Of a stretch of 64,000 nt of DNA, positions 8,758-16,714 are shown piece after piece. The stretch's first letter is position 1. Each line of letters opens with the position of its first letter. Location: positions 89,852 through 153,851 of the forward strand of contig NZ_JABVEB010000003.1 of assembly GCF_014323665.1 (NCBI RefSeq). The letters are read 5' to 3'. The translations under genes were made by a program, and so were the position numbers. This stretch comes from Actinomadura sp. HBU206391. Lineage in GTDB: Bacteria; Actinomycetota; Actinomycetes; Streptosporangiales; Streptosporangiaceae. The notes under the pieces were generated by a model that saw nothing but the letters and a program-made list of their open reading frames with translations, was not told the origin of the DNA and did not search any database.

Positions 8758-9476
8758 CGCTCGATGACAGTGAAGTGCGGCGAATCCTCGTCGTGATGGC
8801 CCATCCCGACGATGTCGACTTCAGTTCGGCCGGGTCGATCGCCACCTGGACCGACCAGGGCATCGAGGTGACCTACCTCATCGTCACCGACGGTGACGCC
8901 GGCGGGTTCGACACGGCGGTCCCGCGGTCGGAGATCCCAGGCATCCGGCGGGCCGAGCAGCGCGCGGCGGCCAAGTGCGTGGGCGTCGACGACGTACGGT
9001 TCCTCGGGCACCCGGACGGGCGGGTCGAGGCGACGTTCGACCTGCGCCGTGACATCGCCAGGGTGATCCGCCAGGTGCGCCCGGACCGCGTGCTGACGTC
9101 CAGCCCGGAGCGGAACTACGAGCGGATCGCGCCGAGCCACCCCGATCACCGGGTGGTCGGCGGGGCGACGCTGGACGCCGTCTACCCCGACGCGCGCAAC
9201 GCCTTCGCGCACCCGGAGCTGCTCCGTGACGAGGGTCTGGACGCGTGGACCGTGCGTGAGGTGTGGATCGCCGGCGGGCCGGCCCCGAACAAGCACGTCG
9301 ACGTCACCGACGTCTTCGACCGCAAGCTGGCCGCGCTGAGAGCGCACGTCAGCCAGACCGCCCATATGGACGGTCTCGATCAGATGCTGCGCGGCTTCCT
9401 GACCCGTAACGCCGAGGCGGCCGGCTTCGCCGAGGGCCGGCTCGCCGAGGTCTTCCAGGTCGTCCCCACGGCGTGA
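8748..9476 (+). CDS. PIG-L family zinc deacetylase
   Basis: LmbE/PIG-L fold hydrolase of 242 residues; family members remove acetyl groups from GlcNAc-containing substrates (MshB, Mca, antibiotic pathways). Zinc motif AHPDD at residues 18-22 and a second motif SHPDH near residue 130. GTG 8748 starts the frame right after the -10 box and no ribosome site is visible, consistent with leaderless translation. No mycothiol-specific neighbour is present, so the substrate is unknown. It lies divergent from dhaKL. Confidence 0.88.
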   Translation: MISALDDSEVRRILVVMAHPDDVDFSSAGSIATWTDQGIEVTYLIVTDGDAGGFDTAVPRSEIPGIRRAEQRAAAKCVGVDDVRFLGHPDGRVEATFDLRRDIARVIRQVRPDRVLTSSPERNYERIAPSHPDHRVVGGATLDAVYPDARNAFAHPELLRDEGLDAWTVREVWIAGGPAPNKHVDVTDVFDRKLAALRAHVSQTAHMDGLDQMLRGFLTRNAEAAGFAEGRLAEVFQVVPTA

Positions 9477-9846
9477 TGGCCGCGCGCACCCGCTCACCGT
9501 GGCCGGCTCCTCACCACCTGGAAGAGGGGCGGAGACCGAGGGCTACGAGCCGACGCTGAAAGTCCGCACCGCACAGCACCCGCTGGGCGGCCCCGGCCGA
9601 AGGCGGGCGCTGCTTGGTCGCGACCTGCGGCTCACTCAGCCGCCTGACGCCCCGCCCGTCGGCCGGAGTGGACGGCGGTCGTCCGCCGACCGTGTTCCGC
9701 TCCAGCGGGTGCGCCTTCAGGCTGTCTTCGCACCGGTCACGCTCTCCAGAGGCCTACGTCCACGACCGGCCGGGACCTTCGTCACAGCGGGCAACCGGCG
9801 GCAGCCGGCGACGCGCCGCCGCCTGTTCGTACCCTCCTGCCCCGGC
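9477..9846. other. Gene-free stretch between converging genes
   Basis: 370 bases between the PIG-L stop and the stop of the membrane-protein gene. Open frames cross it, but none has a ribosome site or recognisable protein. I see no strong terminator hairpin. It may contain decayed coding sequence, which I could not identify. Confidence 0.4.
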
Positions 9847-11052
9847 TCACAGGGCCGACGAACGGCGATGCGAGGTGAAGCCGGTGAGACTCCTGACCCC
9901 GGCCTCGGAGATCAGCCAATGGTCGCCGATCCGTACGGTCAGGGCAGCGCCCTCGCACGGATTGCCGTACAGGATCCCGTCCACGATCTGGGGAGCCCAG
10001 TCCTCCTTGTCGGAGAACGCCGTCGCCGACCCGTCCCCGAGATCGGCCGCCGGTTCCTCGCCCGGCGGAGACCAGAGAGTTATCGCTCTGAACCGCAGCA
10101 ACCGACGGCCTGCCGAATCGCCGAGCGGAAAGACCTCGACCTTGGCGCCGACGAGCATCAGCGTCACCGCCAATGAGGGCACTGGATTTCTTTCCAGCCG
10201 CCGCAATTCGCGTCGCCACCACAGGTGGCATACACCGACGGCGGCCCCGAGGAAGATGACCAGCAGTCCGCCCGCGTACCAGCCCATCGCGTCGTAGGGG
10301 TACCACTCGACGCGCGCCCAAGCGCCGTCAACCCGCACGTCCACGGACTCACCGACCGCGAAGTCCGAGAGGAACGGAACACCCATGTCGCGCTCGTCAC
10401 CATTCGCCATCAGAACCCGGATACGGGAGTCGGCCTCGTTGCGAGCCACCACTGTGGCCGTCTGAAAGGCGGATCGCTCCCAATGCGCGTCCTCCACCTG
10501 CTGCTTCTGGCCACCGAACGCGATGAGCCCCGCTCCGGCCGCGACCACGACGAGCGCGGCGATGCCTCGTCCCGGTTGCAACGCGCGCTTGGGCACGCGA
10601 CCGACCTCCGGCGCAAGCGCGGGCACCGGCGGCGCCAACGGCAGGGCCGTGATCTGACGCGGACGGGCTCGTTCCCGGGCGATGACTGTGCAGAGCGTCC
10701 AGATGCAGAAGGGCGTGAGCACGACCGCGTTCCCCAAGACCTCAGGACTCGGAGGCACGAGTGCCAAGATCAACACTGCGACCGCGCCGACGGCGGCCGC
10801 CCTTGGTGCGAACAGCGCCCACACCAGATTCGCCAGGGTGAGTGCGACGACTGCGACCTCGCCGAATGTGGACCGCTCACATGGCGGAAGCTCCCCACAT
10901 GCGCTCGGCATCGTCATCCCGATCGCAAACCCGCACGCCAAGGTCCAGCCGATGGCCGACCATTCCGGTCGGAGCCACCGCCGCAGGCCCGCCGCCCGCC
11001 ATCGGCGTCCGTCCTCTGCGGTCCAGGGGACCGCATTCGCCATCTCGACCAT
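9847..11052 (-). CDS. Polytopic membrane protein of unknown function
   Basis: Protein of 401 residues, not recognised. About six hydrophobic segments: a cluster of three to four in the first ~130 residues (for example VAVVALTLANLVWALFA), one around GIAALVVVAAGAGLIAFGG, and one around YAGGLLVIFLGAAVGV. Between the last two is an extracellular-looking domain of ~70 residues with strand-like alternation. The ~100-residue C-terminal part is soluble and ends in basic residues. ATG 11052 is chosen because GGAGG lies 9 bases before it; ATG 11043 is an alternative. It stands alone on the minus strand. Confidence 0.6.
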   Translation of the reverse strand: MVEMANAVPWTAEDGRRWRAAGLRRWLRPEWSAIGWTLACGFAIGMTMPSACGELPPCERSTFGEVAVVALTLANLVWALFAPRAAAVGAVAVLILALVPPSPEVLGNAVVLTPFCIWTLCTVIARERARPRQITALPLAPPVPALAPEVGRVPKRALQPGRGIAALVVVAAGAGLIAFGGQKQQVEDAHWERSAFQTATVVARNEADSRIRVLMANGDERDMGVPFLSDFAVGESVDVRVDGAWARVEWYPYDAMGWYAGGLLVIFLGAAVGVCHLWWRRELRRLERNPVPSLAVTLMLVGAKVEVFPLGDSAGRRLLRFRAITLWSPPGEEPAADLGDGSATAFSDKEDWAPQIVDGILYGNPCEGAALTVRIGDHWLISEAGVRSLTGFTSHRRSSAL

Positions 11053-11258
11053 CCCTGATCGCCTCCGACATGTCGTCCGCGCGATGCCCCGGTGCAATGA
11101 TTCGCCACAGATGATCAGGAACATACGGAGCAGGTCAAGACGCCTCATCGAGCGGTCTTGCGCATGGCCTCAGGTGGTCATCAAGATCGCGGGCCGGCCG
11201 CCTTGTGCTCCGGGACGGCGTGCCGGAAGACGGCGAGTGGGCGCAGCCGCAATTGACA

Positions 11259-11310
11259 CCGTTTGCGTAGCAACGTAGGGATCATCCCTAAGATGTCGAC
11301 GTGGTCAGCG
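11259..11310 (+). promoter_or_regulatory. Promoter module copy B with perfect palindrome and five-codon ORF
   Basis: Second copy of the module at 8706-8757. It has CCGTTTG, the perfect palindrome AGGGATCATCCCT (11277-11289, 6-base arms around one base), TAAGAT (11289-11294), then six bases and GTG at 11301. The GTG opens a frame of only five codons (V V S V F) ending at TAG 11316-11318, while copy A reads V I S A L and continues into the PIG-L protein. The nucleoside hydrolase starts 21 bases later with its own ribosome site. Confidence 0.6.
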
Positions 11311-11339
11311 TGTTCTAGACGCCCGGGTGAGAGGTGGCA

Positions 11340-12278
11340 ATGCGCAAGATCCTGCTGGATTGCGACACCGGCATCGACGATGCCATCACGATCCTCTACC
11401 TGGCCTCGCTGGTGAAGGCGGGCGAGGCCGACCTGGTCGGTGTGGGAACCGTGCACGGCAATGTCGACCCGGCGACGGGCGCGCTCAACACCCTGCGCAT
11501 CTTCGAGATGACCGGCATCAAGGACGTGCCCGTGGCGGTGGGCGCCGGCCGCCCGATGGCTCAGGACGTGCATTTCGCGCACGACTGGCACGGCACCGAC
11601 GGCCTCGGGGAGACGCACCTGCCAGTCCCGGCCACAACGCCGGACGGAAGCTCCGCGCCGGAGCAGATCGTACGGCTGGCCAGGGCGCATCCCGGTGAGC
11701 TGACGCTGATCGCCATCGGGCCGCTCACCAACCTCGGTATCGCCCTGCTGCTCGAGCCCGACCTGCCCGAGCTGATCCGGGAAGTCGTGATCATGGGCGG
11801 CGCCTTCGACCACCCGGGCAACATCACCACGCACGCCGAGGCCAACGTCTGGCACGACCCGGAGGCGGCGGATCTGGTCTTCGCGGCCGGCTGGCCGACC
11901 GTGCTCGTCCCCCTGGACGCCACGCACCCGACCGCCGTGGGCGACGAATGGCTGGACCGGCTCGCCGAATCCACCTCGGACGTCGCCAAGTTCGCGGTCC
12001 GCATCCTGGACTTCTACGTGACCGCCTACACCCCCACGTTGAAGCGCCGCGGCTGCGTCATCCACGACGCGCTCGCCGCCATGCTCGCCGTCGACCCGTC
12101 ACTGGGCCGGTACGAGGAGCGCCCGGTGCGCGTCGAGCTGCGCGGCGAGCTGACCCGCGGCGCGACGGTGTGGGACGCGCGGTCGCTGCCCGCCGAGGAC
12201 GCCCGCCGCCCCGTGAGGGTCGTCGTCGGCAGCGACGTCACCTCCTTTCAGGAGCGCCTTCTCGCTACGTTGCTCTGA
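11340..12278 (+). CDS. Inosine/uridine-preferring nucleoside hydrolase family protein
   Basis: Cleaves ribonucleosides to base and ribose in the IunH/RihA family; cytoplasmic. The protein has 312 residues. The Ca-binding N-terminal motif is complete: Asp7, Asp9, Asp13 and Asp14 in LLDCDTGIDDA. A further family motif EANVWHDPEAA lies at about 180, and His in VIHDALA near 245. ATG 11340 has GAGAGG upstream; GTG 11334 is an alternative. The start is preceded by the duplicated promoter module and a five-codon frame, suggesting common control with the PIG-L gene. Substrate specificity is not determinable. Confidence 0.9.
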   Translation: MRKILLDCDTGIDDAITILYLASLVKAGEADLVGVGTVHGNVDPATGALNTLRIFEMTGIKDVPVAVGAGRPMAQDVHFAHDWHGTDGLGETHLPVPATTPDGSSAPEQIVRLARAHPGELTLIAIGPLTNLGIALLLEPDLPELIREVVIMGGAFDHPGNITTHAEANVWHDPEAADLVFAAGWPTVLVPLDATHPTAVGDEWLDRLAESTSDVAKFAVRILDFYVTAYTPTLKRRGCVIHDALAAMLAVDPSLGRYEERPVRVELRGELTRGATVWDARSLPAEDARRPVRVVVGSDVTSFQERLLATLL

Positions 12279-12312
12279 GGACCGCCGCACCCGGCCCCCC
12301 AGGGAGACCACC

Positions 12313-12765
12313 GTGCCGTACCGCATCGACGTCAGCGCGACCTCGTCGGCCCCGCCCGAGATCGTCTTCGACCATCTCGCCAAGGCGGTGACCTGGGCCG
12401 ACTGGGGCGGCTTCCCCTTCAAGTCCATCCGCGAGCGCGCGGGTGCGGCGGACCCCGACGGGATCGGGTCGATCCGGCGCGCCGGCCGGTTCCGCGAAGA
12501 GGTCGTGGCGTTCGACCCGCCGGCGCACTACGCGTACACGATGCTGGCCGGCGCCCCGCTCAAGGACTACCGGGCCGACGTGACCCTCGGGTCGGCCGCG
12601 GGCGGCACCGCGATCCGGTGGGAGGCCCGGTTCGAGCGGAGGATCCCGGGCACCGGCGCACTGCTGCGGGCCGCGTTCACGCTGCTGCTCCGTCGCCTGG
12701 CGCGCGGGCTGGCCCGGCACGCGGACCGCTGCGAGACCGGCTGCGCCGCGCACCGGGCCGCCTGA
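12313..12765 (+). CDS. SRPBCC family protein (polyketide cyclase/dehydrase-like)
   Basis: Protein of 150 residues with the START-like helix-grip pattern: an N-terminal strand, VSATSSAPPEIVFDHLAKAVTWADW, then strands and a long basic C-terminal helix (LLRRLARGLARHADRC). GTG 12313 has GGGAGA just upstream. 34 bases after the nucleoside hydrolase, so probably the same transcript. The family binds hydrophobic ligands; no specific role can be given. Converges on the MarR gene. Confidence 0.78.
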   Translation: MPYRIDVSATSSAPPEIVFDHLAKAVTWADWGGFPFKSIRERAGAADPDGIGSIRRAGRFREEVVAFDPPAHYAYTMLAGAPLKDYRADVTLGSAAGGTAIRWEARFERRIPGTGALLRAAFTLLLRRLARGLARHADRCETGCAAHRAA

Positions 12766-12787
12766 GGCCGGGCCGGTTCAGAGCGGC

Positions 12788-13333
12788 TCAGCCGCGGCCC
12801 CTCTCGCGGCCGGGCTCGGCCCACGAGTCGGTCAGCGCGTTGAACCGGCCGAGCATCCGGGCCAGTTGCTCGACGTCCCCCAGCTCCCACGTGCCGAGCA
12901 TCGCCCGGAACCGCTCCTGCCGGGCCACCCGGGCGTGGCCGAGCCGCTGCCTGCCCTCGCCGGTGAGAACCAGCAGGTGCGCGCGGCCGTCGGCGGGGTC
13001 GGGCTCGCGCTCGATCAGCCCGAGCTCCTCCAGCACCTTCAGCTGGCGGCTGATGGTGGCCTTGCCCACCCCGAAGTACTCGGCGAGATCGCTGGACCGC
13101 GCCGGCCCGACCTCGTCGATCCGGATGAGCAGGCTGTAGGCGCCGGGCTCCAGCTCCGGGTGCACCTCACGCCCCATCTCCGCCGAGAACGCCCGGGCGC
13201 GCCGGAGGAGGACGCCGAGCTGCTGCTCGACCGCGCAGTACGCCTCGTGCTCATCAACGCGCTGACCGGCGTGCTCGTCGGCGTGCTGACCGGCGCGCCC
13301 GCCGGTGCCGGCCGCCACTCGGGCCTCGCTCAT
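12788..13333 (-). CDS. MarR family transcriptional regulator
   Basis: Protein of 181 residues with a winged helix in the middle: ARSSDLAEYFGVGKATISRQL is the HTH, followed by EREPDPADGRAHLLVLT, the wing with the DxRxxxxxLT signature. The N-terminal ~30 residues are His/Glu/Ala-rich. ATG 13333 has GGAGGAG 8 bases upstream; the frame's earlier start has none. The gap above it carries decayed coding sequence including an MFS fragment, a plausible former target gene. Confidence 0.88.
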   Translation of the reverse strand: MSEARVAAGTGGRAGQHADEHAGQRVDEHEAYCAVEQQLGVLLRRARAFSAEMGREVHPELEPGAYSLLIRIDEVGPARSSDLAEYFGVGKATISRQLKVLEELGLIEREPDPADGRAHLLVLTGEGRQRLGHARVARQERFRAMLGTWELGDVEQLARMLGRFNALTDSWAEPGRERGRG

Positions 13334-13445
13334 CGTTGTGTCTCCTCCCGGTGTCCTTACGGACAACGCTCAGGCCTGCGGCGAGGACTCCCCCCGCACC
13401 GCCTGGATGTCGAGTTCCGCCTTCAGCGTGGCACCGATCAGGGAG

Positions 13446-13700
13446 TCAGGCGGGAGAGGACGTCAACACGAAGTCCTCACGGCGCAACTCGGTGACGGCG
13501 CGGAACGCGGTGCGCACGCCGCCCCACAGGTAGTGGGCGCCCGTGCCCTGGCCGGCCAGGTTGAGGGCGCTCGCCACCGGCGGATGATGCCCTGCACGAC
13601 ACGGGCGGCGATGAGCATGGCGGGGTTCTGCGCGACTCCGGCGATCGCCGAGCCGATGACGAAGACGATCAGGCCCAGCTGGACGAGGACCTCGCGGAGG
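13446..13700 (-). pseudogene. Decayed coding remnants including an MFS transporter fragment
   Basis: Reading the minus strand from about 13698, about 35 residues form a classic MFS segment (IVFVIGSAIAGVAQNPAML, then IAARVVQGI). In drug-efflux MFS proteins this continues with a Gly-rich motif, but here the frame turns into an unrelated Arg/Trp-rich string. A second fragment in another frame runs from about 13572 to a stop at 13446; I could not identify it. No start, ribosome site or full domain is left. The remnants lie between MarR and ArsR regulators that may once have controlled an efflux gene. Confidence 0.5.
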
Positions 13701-13742
13701 TCTGACGGCGGACAGCGGAGGCTTGACAGCCCGATAAGGGAA

Positions 13743-13758
13743 TTAGCAAACTGGCTAA
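13743..13758. promoter_or_regulatory. Inverted repeat, probable ArsR autoregulatory operator
   Basis: TTAGC AAACTG GCTAA: five-base arms around six bases, ending directly at the ATG (13759) of the ArsR gene. TTGACA lies at 13723-13728 as a possible -35. ArsR/SmtB proteins bind AT-rich interrupted palindromes over their own promoters, so autoregulation is the natural reading. No ribosome site fits between the repeat and the ATG. Confidence 0.6.
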
Positions 13759-14061
13759 ATGCTCTCGATCGCAGTGCTCAAGGCCCTGGCCAGCGAGCGG
13801 CGGCTGCAGATCCTGCAGTGGCTGAGGGACCCGACCACCCATTTCCCGCCCCAGGCCGACGGCGACCTCGAACGCGACGGTGTGTGCGTTCTCTTCATCG
13901 CCGACCGCCTCGGCGTCAGTCAGCCCACCGCGGCCGAGCACCTGAAGATCCTCGCCCAGGCCGGGCTGATCGAGGGCAAGAGGATCAAGCAATGGACGTT
14001 CTACCGCCGCGACGAGGCGCGCATCGACGAGATCAAGCAGGCCTTCCGAGGGGACTGGTGA
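13759..14061 (+). CDS. ArsR/SmtB family transcriptional regulator
   Basis: Winged-helix repressor of 100 residues: LKALASERRLQILQWL at the N-terminus, then VSQPTAAEHLKILAQAGLI as recognition helix and wing. Only one Cys (about residue 49, in VCVLFI) is present and the metal-binding ELCVCDL motif of true arsenic sensors is absent, so the inducer is probably not a thiol-bound metal. The start abuts a perfect inverted repeat. It converges on the lipoprotein gene, ending 15 bases from it. Confidence 0.88.
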   Translation: MLSIAVLKALASERRLQILQWLRDPTTHFPPQADGDLERDGVCVLFIADRLGVSQPTAAEHLKILAQAGLIEGKRIKQWTFYRRDEARIDEIKQAFRGDW

Positions 14062-14076
14062 CCGTGTACGGCTCGC

Positions 14077-15858
14077 TCAGCGAGACTCGAGCCCCTTCGC
14101 CACGGTCCGCGCCGCCTTGAGGAGGAACGGGTCGGACATCGAAGGCACGTCGTCGAAGACCACGACGTACCGTCCGGCCCGTACGACGAGCGAAGGCTGG
14201 AGGTTGATCTTGATCTCGTAGGCTTCGTCGCCGACGTTCGGTATCGCCCTCGCCTCCGTCCCGGACGCGTCCAGCAGTTCGTCGGCCTCCTGCGCGGTCG
14301 CGGCCACCCAGCCGATCCGCACCTCCGCTCCGCCGTCGACCTTGCAGCTCCAACGGCGGATCGACGCCGAGCCGAGGCGGAGCGGATCCGCCGGGTAGTT
14401 GTCGGGGTCGCGTGCCCATGAGGTGCCCTTCAGAAGGGCACAGACATCGGGCCAGGCGTCAGGTCGGACCCCGCCGAGCTCGACCGGTGACGCGCCGTCG
14501 GCCGAGGCGTAGGCGGCCAGCCGGAGGCCGGTGTTCAGCAGCCTGGCCGTGTAGACCCGGTCTCCGACGATCCGCACGTTGTCGATCACCGCGTGCCCGT
14601 TCTTGTTCGGCCAAAAGCCGCGCTTCGGGAAGGGCAACGGAACGGTCGCCACGCGGGAGGTACCCGGGTCGATGGCGTCCAGAGCCGCCGGCACCAGGCC
14701 GGGATCGAGGTCGAAATGGGCGGGAGCGTACTCACCGAGCCACGAACGCAGTCCGTACACCCTGCCGCCGACGGCGACCAGATCGACGAGCTCGCGCTCC
14801 CACACGCGCCTTTCCAGCTTGCCGGTACGGGTGTTAACGAACCCGAGCCACGTCCTGGTCCGGGAGTTCCGCACGCCGTCACCGTCGTGGTGGCTCACGA
14901 CGGCCCGGTCACCGGCCACCGCGAAACCGCTCGCGCTGACGCGTCGCGCCGACTCCCCCAGGATCTCCTTGCCGTCGGCCCTGATGAGCGAGAACCGGTA
15001 CAGAGAGGAGCCGGGCCCCCTCCTGGTCAGCATGGTGATCCCGCCCTGGACCGATCCGCCGACCAGGCGGCCGGCGTGGGCGGGCCGCTCCCACCGGACC
15101 GCTCCCGTCGCCGCGTCGAGGGCGTACAGATCCTTGTCCGGCTCACAGTTCGCGTTCAGTACGAGCAGGGACCCGTCGCCGTCGAGGGGGTCCGGTTTAC
15201 AGGTCGCTCCGCGCGGAATGGTCCAGGTCCAGCGCTGCCTGCCGGTGCGGGCGTCCACCGCGATCAGCGTCTTCTTCTCGGCCTCGTCGCGGAGCACCGC
15301 GACACCCCCGGACGCCGTCCGCACCACCTTGTACCGGAAGAGCGAGCCGTCGTGGAGCGGGCGGAAACGGTCCGCGCGCCACAGCACCCGTCCGCTGACC
15401 GCGTCGAACCCGGTGGTGCGGAGGTCGGCCTTGTCGTCCGGGAGCTTGGCCCCGTTCGCTCCGACCGCGACGGTGGTGACGACCAGCGTGTCGGCCGTCA
15501 CCGCGAGGCCGGCCAGATTCCGTGACCTCTCGTAGTAGTGCCACCGCGCCGCCCCGGTCCGGCCGTCGCGCACGTCCAGCCCGCGGCCCGAGATCACCAC
15601 GACCTGCCCCGCGACGAACTCGATCGACGGGTACGGGTCCTGCGGCGGCGCGGCCGCCGCGGGGAGATCGGCCTGCCAGATCCGCCGGAACGGCCCGGTC
15701 CCCGGGCCCGCGTCGCCGAACGGCTGCGCGGCGGCGGTGCTGGTCGAGTGGTCGGCCGGCGGCGCCGAGGGCTTCGGCGGCGCATCGGAGCCGCTGCATC
15801 CGGCGGTGACGGCCGCGACGACCATGAGCATGGCGACGTACGCCTTGGGGACCCTCAC
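14077..15858 (-). CDS. Secreted lipoprotein with PQQ-like beta-propeller
   Basis: Protein of 593 residues: a signal peptide ending in the lipobox VTAGC with lipidated Cys21, a Ser/Pro linker, then repeated blades with the PQQ-enzyme pattern (VRDGRTGAARWHYY, VSGRVLWRADR, VDARTGRQRWTW, LDAATGAVRWERP). The last ~150 residues are a separate domain. GTG 15858 is chosen because AGGAGG lies 5 bases upstream; the frame's ATG at 15900 has none. No quinone dehydrogenase residues are obvious; a surface scaffold or sensor role is inferred. A weak GC hairpin lies near 15965-15980, between it and the response-regulator gene. Confidence 0.8.
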   Translation of the reverse strand: MRVPKAYVAMLMVVAAVTAGCSGSDAPPKPSAPPADHSTSTAAAQPFGDAGPGTGPFRRIWQADLPAAAAPPQDPYPSIEFVAGQVVVISGRGLDVRDGRTGAARWHYYERSRNLAGLAVTADTLVVTTVAVGANGAKLPDDKADLRTTGFDAVSGRVLWRADRFRPLHDGSLFRYKVVRTASGGVAVLRDEAEKKTLIAVDARTGRQRWTWTIPRGATCKPDPLDGDGSLLVLNANCEPDKDLYALDAATGAVRWERPAHAGRLVGGSVQGGITMLTRRGPGSSLYRFSLIRADGKEILGESARRVSASGFAVAGDRAVVSHHDGDGVRNSRTRTWLGFVNTRTGKLERRVWERELVDLVAVGGRVYGLRSWLGEYAPAHFDLDPGLVPAALDAIDPGTSRVATVPLPFPKRGFWPNKNGHAVIDNVRIVGDRVYTARLLNTGLRLAAYASADGASPVELGGVRPDAWPDVCALLKGTSWARDPDNYPADPLRLGSASIRRWSCKVDGGAEVRIGWVAATAQEADELLDASGTEARAIPNVGDEAYEIKINLQPSLVVRAGRYVVVFDDVPSMSDPFLLKAARTVAKGLESR

Positions 15859-16032
15859 CGAACCTCCTGCGACGGGAACGCCGAACACCGGTCGAAACAT
15901 GGACGCCCGAGCGACCGCGACGGTTTCACGCCGCCGCGCCGCCCGGCGTCGCCGGCGTCGGCCCGCCCCTCCGCAGGGGCCCGGGCACGAAGGCTAGATC
16001 AACACGGGCTCGGAGGCCAGACCGGCCGGCCG

Positions 16033-16662
16033 CTAGACCAGCCGGCGGGCGGCGGCCCAGCGGGACAGTTCGTGCCGGTTGGAGAGCTGCAGCTTCCTCA
16101 GGACGCTGGACACGTGCGTCTCGACCGTCTTCACCGAGATGAAGAGCTCCTTGGCGATCTCCTTGTAGGCGTAGCCGCGCGCGATGAGCCGGAGGACCTC
16201 CCGCTCCCGCTGGGTCAGCTGGTCGAGCTCGGGATCGATCGCCGGCGCGTCGGTGGCCGCGAAGGCGTCGAGGACGAAGCCCGCGAGCCGAGGCGAGAAC
16301 ACCGCGTCGCCCTCGGCCACCCGGCCGATGGCGGCCGTCAGCTCGGGCCCTGAGATGGTCTTGGTCACATAGCCGCGGGCTCCGCCGCGTACGACCCCGA
16401 TGACGTCCTCGGCGGCGTCGGACACCGAGAGGGCGAGGAAGCGCGCCGACGTCGCGCCCTGCAGCCGTCGCAGCACCTCGATCCCGCCGCCGCCGGGCAG
16501 GTGCACGTCGAGCAGCACCACGTCCGGCTCCGCGCCGGAGATCACGGCGACCGCCTCGTCGACGTCGCCGGCCTCGCCGACGACCTCGACCGACTCGCCG
16601 AGCTCCGCCTTCACCCCGGTACGGAACATCTGGTGGTCGTCCACCAGAACCACACGTCTCAT
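16033..16662 (-). CDS. LuxR/NarL-type response regulator
   Basis: Protein of 209 residues: receiver domain 1-120 with the acidic pair Asp8/Asp9, phospho-acceptor Asp52 and the conserved Lys in YVTK; LuxR HTH in the last 65 residues (LTQREREVLRLIARGYAYKE then ISVKTVETHVSSVLRKL). It lies 52 bases after the kinase gene on the same strand, so they form a two-component system. The phased TCAGGG half-sites at 18003-18030 are a candidate binding site. Confidence 0.93.
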   Translation of the reverse strand: MRRVVLVDDHQMFRTGVKAELGESVEVVGEAGDVDEAVAVISGAEPDVVLLDVHLPGGGGIEVLRRLQGATSARFLALSVSDAAEDVIGVVRGGARGYVTKTISGPELTAAIGRVAEGDAVFSPRLAGFVLDAFAATDAPAIDPELDQLTQREREVLRLIARGYAYKEIAKELFISVKTVETHVSSVLRKLQLSNRHELSRWAAARRLV

Positions 16663-16714
16663 CAGACCGTTCTCCCTGCCCGTTCGACCATCGCCGCGCG
16701 TTCGCCGGCCGCGG

